Source: Bacteroidales bacterium (GTDB taxonomy: Bacteria; Bacteroidota; Bacteroidia; Bacteroidales; ML635J-15). Taken from it: 9,160 nucleotides of DNA. Positions 6,139-9,160 of this stretch are shown piece by piece. The notes below the pieces were generated by a model. The model was given only the letters and a program-made list of their open reading frames with translations, was not told the origin of the DNA and ran no database searches. The stretch lies in contig JAGOEF010000049.1 of NCBI GenBank assembly GCA_017997855.1, positions 1 through 9,160 of the forward strand. Direction: 5' to 3'. The position numbers were made by a program, and so were the translations under genes. Numbering within the stretch: the first letter of the stretch is position 1; every line of letters starts with the position of its first letter.

Positions 6139-8556
6139 TTACTTTTTGCAGGTGGTGCAATACATTTCTTTCAGCTTTTCGTTGGCAAAAACCTGAACCG
6201 AGAACTTGTCACCTTTAAATAACTTACAGAAGCCTTTGGGGTCCTGCTCCCTGATTTTTTCCATAGCAATCAGGAAAGTATTCGAGTATATTTTATAATC
6301 GACTTTCGACGATAGCGAAACAAACGAATAAAGCAGTGATGTACTTACCACATTCTCGTCAATCCAGGGGAGTAACAGGCTGTATGCGTAATCATAATCG
6401 TAGTGGTTAATAAAGATGCCTGCCATTTTAAGGGCATTCTCCCAGTCAATAGGTCTGTAACCAACAATTTGCTTGATTCTTTCGAGGCTGGCAACCACAA
6501 TAGGATGGTCGAATCCCAAAGAGTCTTTATAGATATTCATTACCTGATACTGCAATTCGATGTTGAGTAAATCAACTGCATCTTTGTTAAGTGGTGTCTG
6601 ATAGAGGTTATCGATTCGCGTTTGCAAACCATCAACAATATCAGCGCGTTTCAAATCTTCCATCATCATTTCGCAGAAGATATCGTTGTAGCGAACATAC
6701 AGGTTGGCACCATCAAGTTTTGCCAGATCATCAACCCTTTCGAGATACGACGAGTCGATGGGCTCATAGTTATTGATAATGCGTTCCATGCAAATCTTGT
6801 TCATGTTCAGTCCGACATATTCCTTACCATTCGGTATTCTCATTCCCGAAACTGCCTTCGAATTATACCTTCCGTCAAGAATACGGTTGAACATATATTT
6901 TTGTTTTGCCAGTGCATCATCCAAGCGTCCGGCTTCAACATCTTTATTAAACTGATCGAGTACGTAAGCCTGTTCCTTGTCACCTTTTACATCGTAGGTA
7001 ACCCAAACGGTTACATCAGCATAGCGGTGGTTTTTAAGGATTGATTCCATTTCGCGGGCATGAGCGTTCACATACTGAATTGCCTGTTGATAGTTCATTG
7101 TGGCCACGGCTTCATAAGGAGTTCCTTTTACATCGCGTTTGAGATCTTCGAAATTGGGAGCCGTGGTTATTGAATCGATAATGCTCGCATTTTGATTTTC
7201 TTCGAGGGCACTTACAATGCTATTGGCGCGTTTTTTCTGTAATGCACTGTTTTCCGACTCGGTACCTTCGAGCGACGAATAGGCTGCTATGTGAATTTTG
7301 TTTATAATAAAAGCCGGTTCGTTCAATGCTTTGAGTACGGGAATCATATCGTCGGAGTCGTATTTAAACTTACCCTGTTCGAATGGAATTCTGAAGGTAA
7401 GCTTATTTGACGTAGCTTCAGGGAAGTAATTCTTTTCGCGTAAATCGGGTAGCAATCCCACTTTTTGGGCAAAATTGTAAATTTCTTTATCAATATAGGT
7501 GGGATGAATATTTTTGCAAGCGCTCTTCTGCTGAATGAAAACCAGATTCAACTCAACATCTTCGGCACTTAAACCTTCGGGCATGTGACCCAATACTATT
7601 TCAATCTTTTTCACCTTATTTCGGCGACCTTCACCGGGAGCCTGGTTTTTCTTCAGAATTTTCTTCGAATACACCGGCTTGAGCAGAATACCACGGCTGG
7701 CACCGCCAAAATCTACAATATTCGTTTCACCACATTTATCGAATTGCGATTTTTGAACAATATCAACAGCAAGACCGTCTTTTCCGTTTCTCATAACTCT
7801 CTTGAATCCCTTCAAATCGGGATATTTAAAAACGATTTCTCCGGTGGGGAGTATTTCGAGACCTTGTTGCCAGTCGAGCAAATTGGGCGCTTTGCGTTTT
7901 GCCTTGGCAAGTAGTTTCTGATCGGGTGGTTTCAGACCATATTTCTTTCTTGCAACCGGGAAAGGAAGTTCTTCATAGCGTTCGCTGCCTTGCTTGAACG
8001 ATTCCCAGTTCCCCATATAGAACGATATGTATGCACGCCTTTTTTCCTTATCGAGTTTGGCACTTACCCCTGCAAAATAATATTGCTGTGCCAGCATGGG
8101 TTTACTCGTTTTACCCGATGTGAGCCAACGGGCAATACAATAATCAGCAAGCTGACGGTAGGTAAAGTTTTCGTCTCCGTTGCGTATCGATGCACGTAAC
8201 ACAATTTCGTCACCACTACCCGTTCCTCCGGCCATTTGGAGCCGAGAGCGAGGGTCTCTGTATTCGCCATCGCCCTCAAGGGTGGCATCTTCAGCTTCTG
8301 CCATCATGGTGGCATGCTCCTGGGCAACACCAATAAAAAATTCGTGCAGCACGAAACCTTCAAGGTGCAGCGAATCGGCCAGCAAATAGTTTAACTGATA
8401 AATAAGTACCCTCGAGAACAGTTCTTCGTCGAAGCTGGCCACATCAATGATTTCATCAGAATCCTGAATATTGCCAATCATTTTAGTCTGAGCCTGCGAC
8501 ACTGAGCCAAACATCAGTAATACTAAGGCAAGGAAGATAATGTAAACATTTTTCAT
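6139..8556 (-). CDS. Large exported protein: CAP-like region, OmpA-like region, helical C-terminus
   Basis: This is an 805-residue protein with a signal peptide at 1-22 (SVSQA|QT). I do not recognise it as a named protein. Residues of about 45-185 look like a CAP/SCP-PR1 domain: AQEHATMMAE in a helix, SRLQMAG, then YRQLADYCIARWLTSG, PMLAQQYYFAGVSAKL and AYISFYMG follow the order of CAP motifs, but several usual histidines are absent. Residues of about 230-350 are beta-rich with no family seen. Residues of about 384-521 are OmpA-like: IPFEQGKFKYD, IHIAAYSSLEG, then N436, L439, R443 and A444 in the place of the NxxLSxxRA motif; about 60 residues later a last strand RYADVTVWVTY closes the domain. 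This split OmpA form is familiar from Bacteroidota. Residues of about 530-805 are helical and could be TPR-like, with an end CTTCKK (C800, C803). It is probably periplasmic or outer-membrane associated and bound to peptidoglycan. It leads a likely operon with the thioredoxin-like gene and engB. Domain calls rest on motif reading only. Confidence 0.8.
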   Translation of the reverse strand: MKNVYIIFLALVLLMFGSVSQAQTKMIGNIQDSDEIIDVASFDEELFSRVLIYQLNYLLADSLHLEGFVLHEFFIGVAQEHATMMAEAEDATLEGDGEYRDPRSRLQMAGGTGSGDEIVLRASIRNGDENFTYRQLADYCIARWLTSGKTSKPMLAQQYYFAGVSAKLDKEKRRAYISFYMGNWESFKQGSERYEELPFPVARKKYGLKPPDQKLLAKAKRKAPNLLDWQQGLEILPTGEIVFKYPDLKGFKRVMRNGKDGLAVDIVQKSQFDKCGETNIVDFGGASRGILLKPVYSKKILKKNQAPGEGRRNKVKKIEIVLGHMPEGLSAEDVELNLVFIQQKSACKNIHPTYIDKEIYNFAQKVGLLPDLREKNYFPEATSNKLTFRIPFEQGKFKYDSDDMIPVLKALNEPAFIINKIHIAAYSSLEGTESENSALQKKRANSIVSALEENQNASIIDSITTAPNFEDLKRDVKGTPYEAVATMNYQQAIQYVNAHAREMESILKNHRYADVTVWVTYDVKGDKEQAYVLDQFNKDVEAGRLDDALAKQKYMFNRILDGRYNSKAVSGMRIPNGKEYVGLNMNKICMERIINNYEPIDSSYLERVDDLAKLDGANLYVRYNDIFCEMMMEDLKRADIVDGLQTRIDNLYQTPLNKDAVDLLNIELQYQVMNIYKDSLGFDHPIVVASLERIKQIVGYRPIDWENALKMAGIFINHYDYDYAYSLLLPWIDENVVSTSLLYSFVSLSSKVDYKIYSNTFLIAMEKIREQDPKGFCKLFKGDKFSVQVFANEKLKEMYCTTCKK

Positions 8557-8645
8557 AATACAGAGAATTAGTTATGAGTTATTTCACGAAAGTAATATTT
8601 TTATTATTATTTTGCTCGCCTGTTGAAAAATTGTTGAAACAAAAT

Positions 8646-9047
8646 ATGGACAACGATATACGTATTGATAAGTACTTGTGGGCAACAAGGGTTTACAAGA
8701 CAAGGACGGAAGCCACTGAAGCCTGCCGCAACGAAAAGGTTATAGTTAACAATTTGATTGCAAAACCATCGAGAATAGTCAGGACCGGTGACATTATTGA
8801 AATCCGTGTAAACCCGATTATTAAAAAATTCCGCGTATTAAACCTGTTGAAAAACCGGTGTTCTGCAAAACTGGCACCCGAATTTCTTGAAGACCTCACC
8901 GACCCTGCCGAACTGGAACGATTGAAAACCACAATGCTGGCCCGTATGCAAAATAAAGGCTTAGGCAGGCCCACCAAGAAAGACCGAAGGTTGCTGTCGA
9001 AAATCGATATTACCGAGCCTGATGAAAACAATGAGCATGTTCAGTAA
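8646..9047 (+). CDS. RNA-binding S4 domain protein, Hsp15 (HslR)-like
   Basis: This is a 133-residue cytoplasmic protein. The S4 RNA-binding fold covers residues of about 6-55: RIDKYLWATRVYKTRTEAT, then KVIVNNLIAKPSRIVRTGDIIEI in two stretches. The C-terminal half is basic, with GLGRPTKKDRRLLSKI at about 105-120, as is common in Bacteroidota members. E. coli Hsp15 binds stalled 50S subunits carrying nascent chains and helps rescue them; the same role is inferred here. The frame is open further up to an ATG at 8574, but that would add 24 hydrophobic residues absent from the family and move the start into the divergent promoter region. The ATG at 8646 (MDNDIRIDKYLW) gives the normal family length and is preferred. 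It is divergent from the large envelope gene, with 89 bases between the starts. Confidence 0.88.
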   Translation: MDNDIRIDKYLWATRVYKTRTEATEACRNEKVIVNNLIAKPSRIVRTGDIIEIRVNPIIKKFRVLNLLKNRCSAKLAPEFLEDLTDPAELERLKTTMLARMQNKGLGRPTKKDRRLLSKIDITEPDENNEHVQ

Positions 9048-9057
9048 GCACATATTA

Positions 9058-9083
9058 CGGATAAATAATTCCGCATTTTTTTT
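9058..9083 (+). terminator. Possible weak terminator after S4-domain gene
   Basis: CGGA (9058-9061) can pair with TCCG (9070-9073) around an 8-base AT loop, and eight Ts follow at 9076-9083, 11 bases after the stop codon. The stem has only four pairs, so termination would be weak. The T run may instead simply be part of the AT-rich spacer before the tRNA. Confidence 0.3.
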
Positions 9084-9114
9084 CACAAATTTTTAATTGT
9101 TAAAATAAAAAATG

Positions 9115-9122
9115 TAATTTTG
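9115..9122 (+). promoter_or_regulatory. Candidate -7 box for tRNA gene
   Basis: TAATTTTG matches the Bacteroidota -7 consensus TAnnTTTG exactly. It ends 12 bases before the first base of the tRNA, a fitting distance for a short leader. The region upstream is AT-rich, and the nearest -33-like ATTG (9096-9099) is closer than usual at 15 bases. Confidence 0.55.
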
Positions 9123-9134
9123 CACTCTCTATTT

Positions 9135-9160
9135 GGACCCGTAGCTTAATTGGATAGAGT
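9135..9160 (+). tRNA. tRNA, probably tRNA-Arg (3' truncated by window end)
   Basis: The last 26 bases are the 5' part of a tRNA: acceptor strand GGACCCG (9135-9141), TA at positions 8-9, D-stem GCTT (9144-9147), D-loop AATTGGATA and the closing strand GAGT (9157-9160), pairing with two G-U wobbles. The anticodon is outside the window. The acceptor plus D-arm sequence resembles tRNA-Arg(ACG) genes of Bacteroidota and others, so arginine is the best guess but is not proven by what is visible. Confidence 0.8.

Noticed and set aside
6622..7044. Plus-strand open frame of 140 codons inside the large envelope gene.
   Set aside because: It is antisense to well-formed coding sequence and gives no recognisable motif; it is a shadow frame.
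8587..8594. Minus-strand TACTTTCG as a -7 box for the large envelope gene.
   Set aside because: It has one mismatch to TAnnTTTG and no -33 partner at the expected distance, so it is not listed as a feature, although the promoter of this unit is probably in the 89-base gap.
8574..8645. Longer start for the S4-domain gene, which would add a hydrophobic N-terminus like a signal peptide.
   Set aside because: The S4/Hsp15 family is cytoplasmic and starts close to the RIDKYLW motif; the extra 24 residues come from AT-rich spacer between divergent genes. The ATG at 8646 fits the family length.

Overview
The window looks like a chromosomal piece of a Bacteroidota bacterium. The evidence is a type IX secretion (T9SS) cargo protein with a type B C-terminal domain, two PorP/SprF-family outer-membrane proteins, matches to the Bacteroidota promoter box TAnnTTTG, little sign of Shine-Dalgarno sequences, and AT-rich intergenic DNA. 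The order or genus cannot be fixed from this sequence; a Bacteroidales- or Flavobacteriia-like organism with a T9SS fits.

Layout. Bases 1-2015 (+) are the 3' part of a large secreted protein built of tandem SprB-type repeats and ending in a T9SS type B sorting domain; its start lies outside the window. It is followed by two same-length tandem paralogs of the PorP/SprF family (2047-2973 and 3176-4102, both +). The second has its own strong promoter in an AT-rich 202-base gap. A rho-independent hairpin at 4124-4155 closes this block and also sits across the stop codon of the convergent gene engB. On the minus strand, read from right to left, lies a probable three-gene transcription unit: a large exported protein that appears to join a CAP-like, an OmpA-like and a helical region (8556-6139), an exported thioredoxin-fold TlpA-like protein (6098-4767), and the ribosome-assembly GTPase EngB (4762-4154). 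The last two are only 4 bases apart. Divergent from this unit is a small S4-domain RNA-binding protein of the Hsp15 type (8646-9047, +). The window ends inside a tRNA gene, probably tRNA-Arg, preceded by a good TAnnTTTG box.

How the parts fit. The left block reads as a secreted adhesin-like protein with its outer-membrane partner(s): in Flavobacterium johnsoniae the neighbouring SprF is needed for surface delivery of SprB, and type B cargos are often encoded next to SprF-like genes. The unusual feature here is two SprF-like genes behind one cargo. The minus-strand unit mixes envelope functions (peptidoglycan or envelope anchoring, periplasmic thiol chemistry) with a housekeeping GTPase. The most unusual single gene is the 805-residue CAP-like/OmpA-like protein with a C-terminal CxxC tail. 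I see no CRISPR array, insertion sequence, phage gene or defence system. Both window edges cut a gene.
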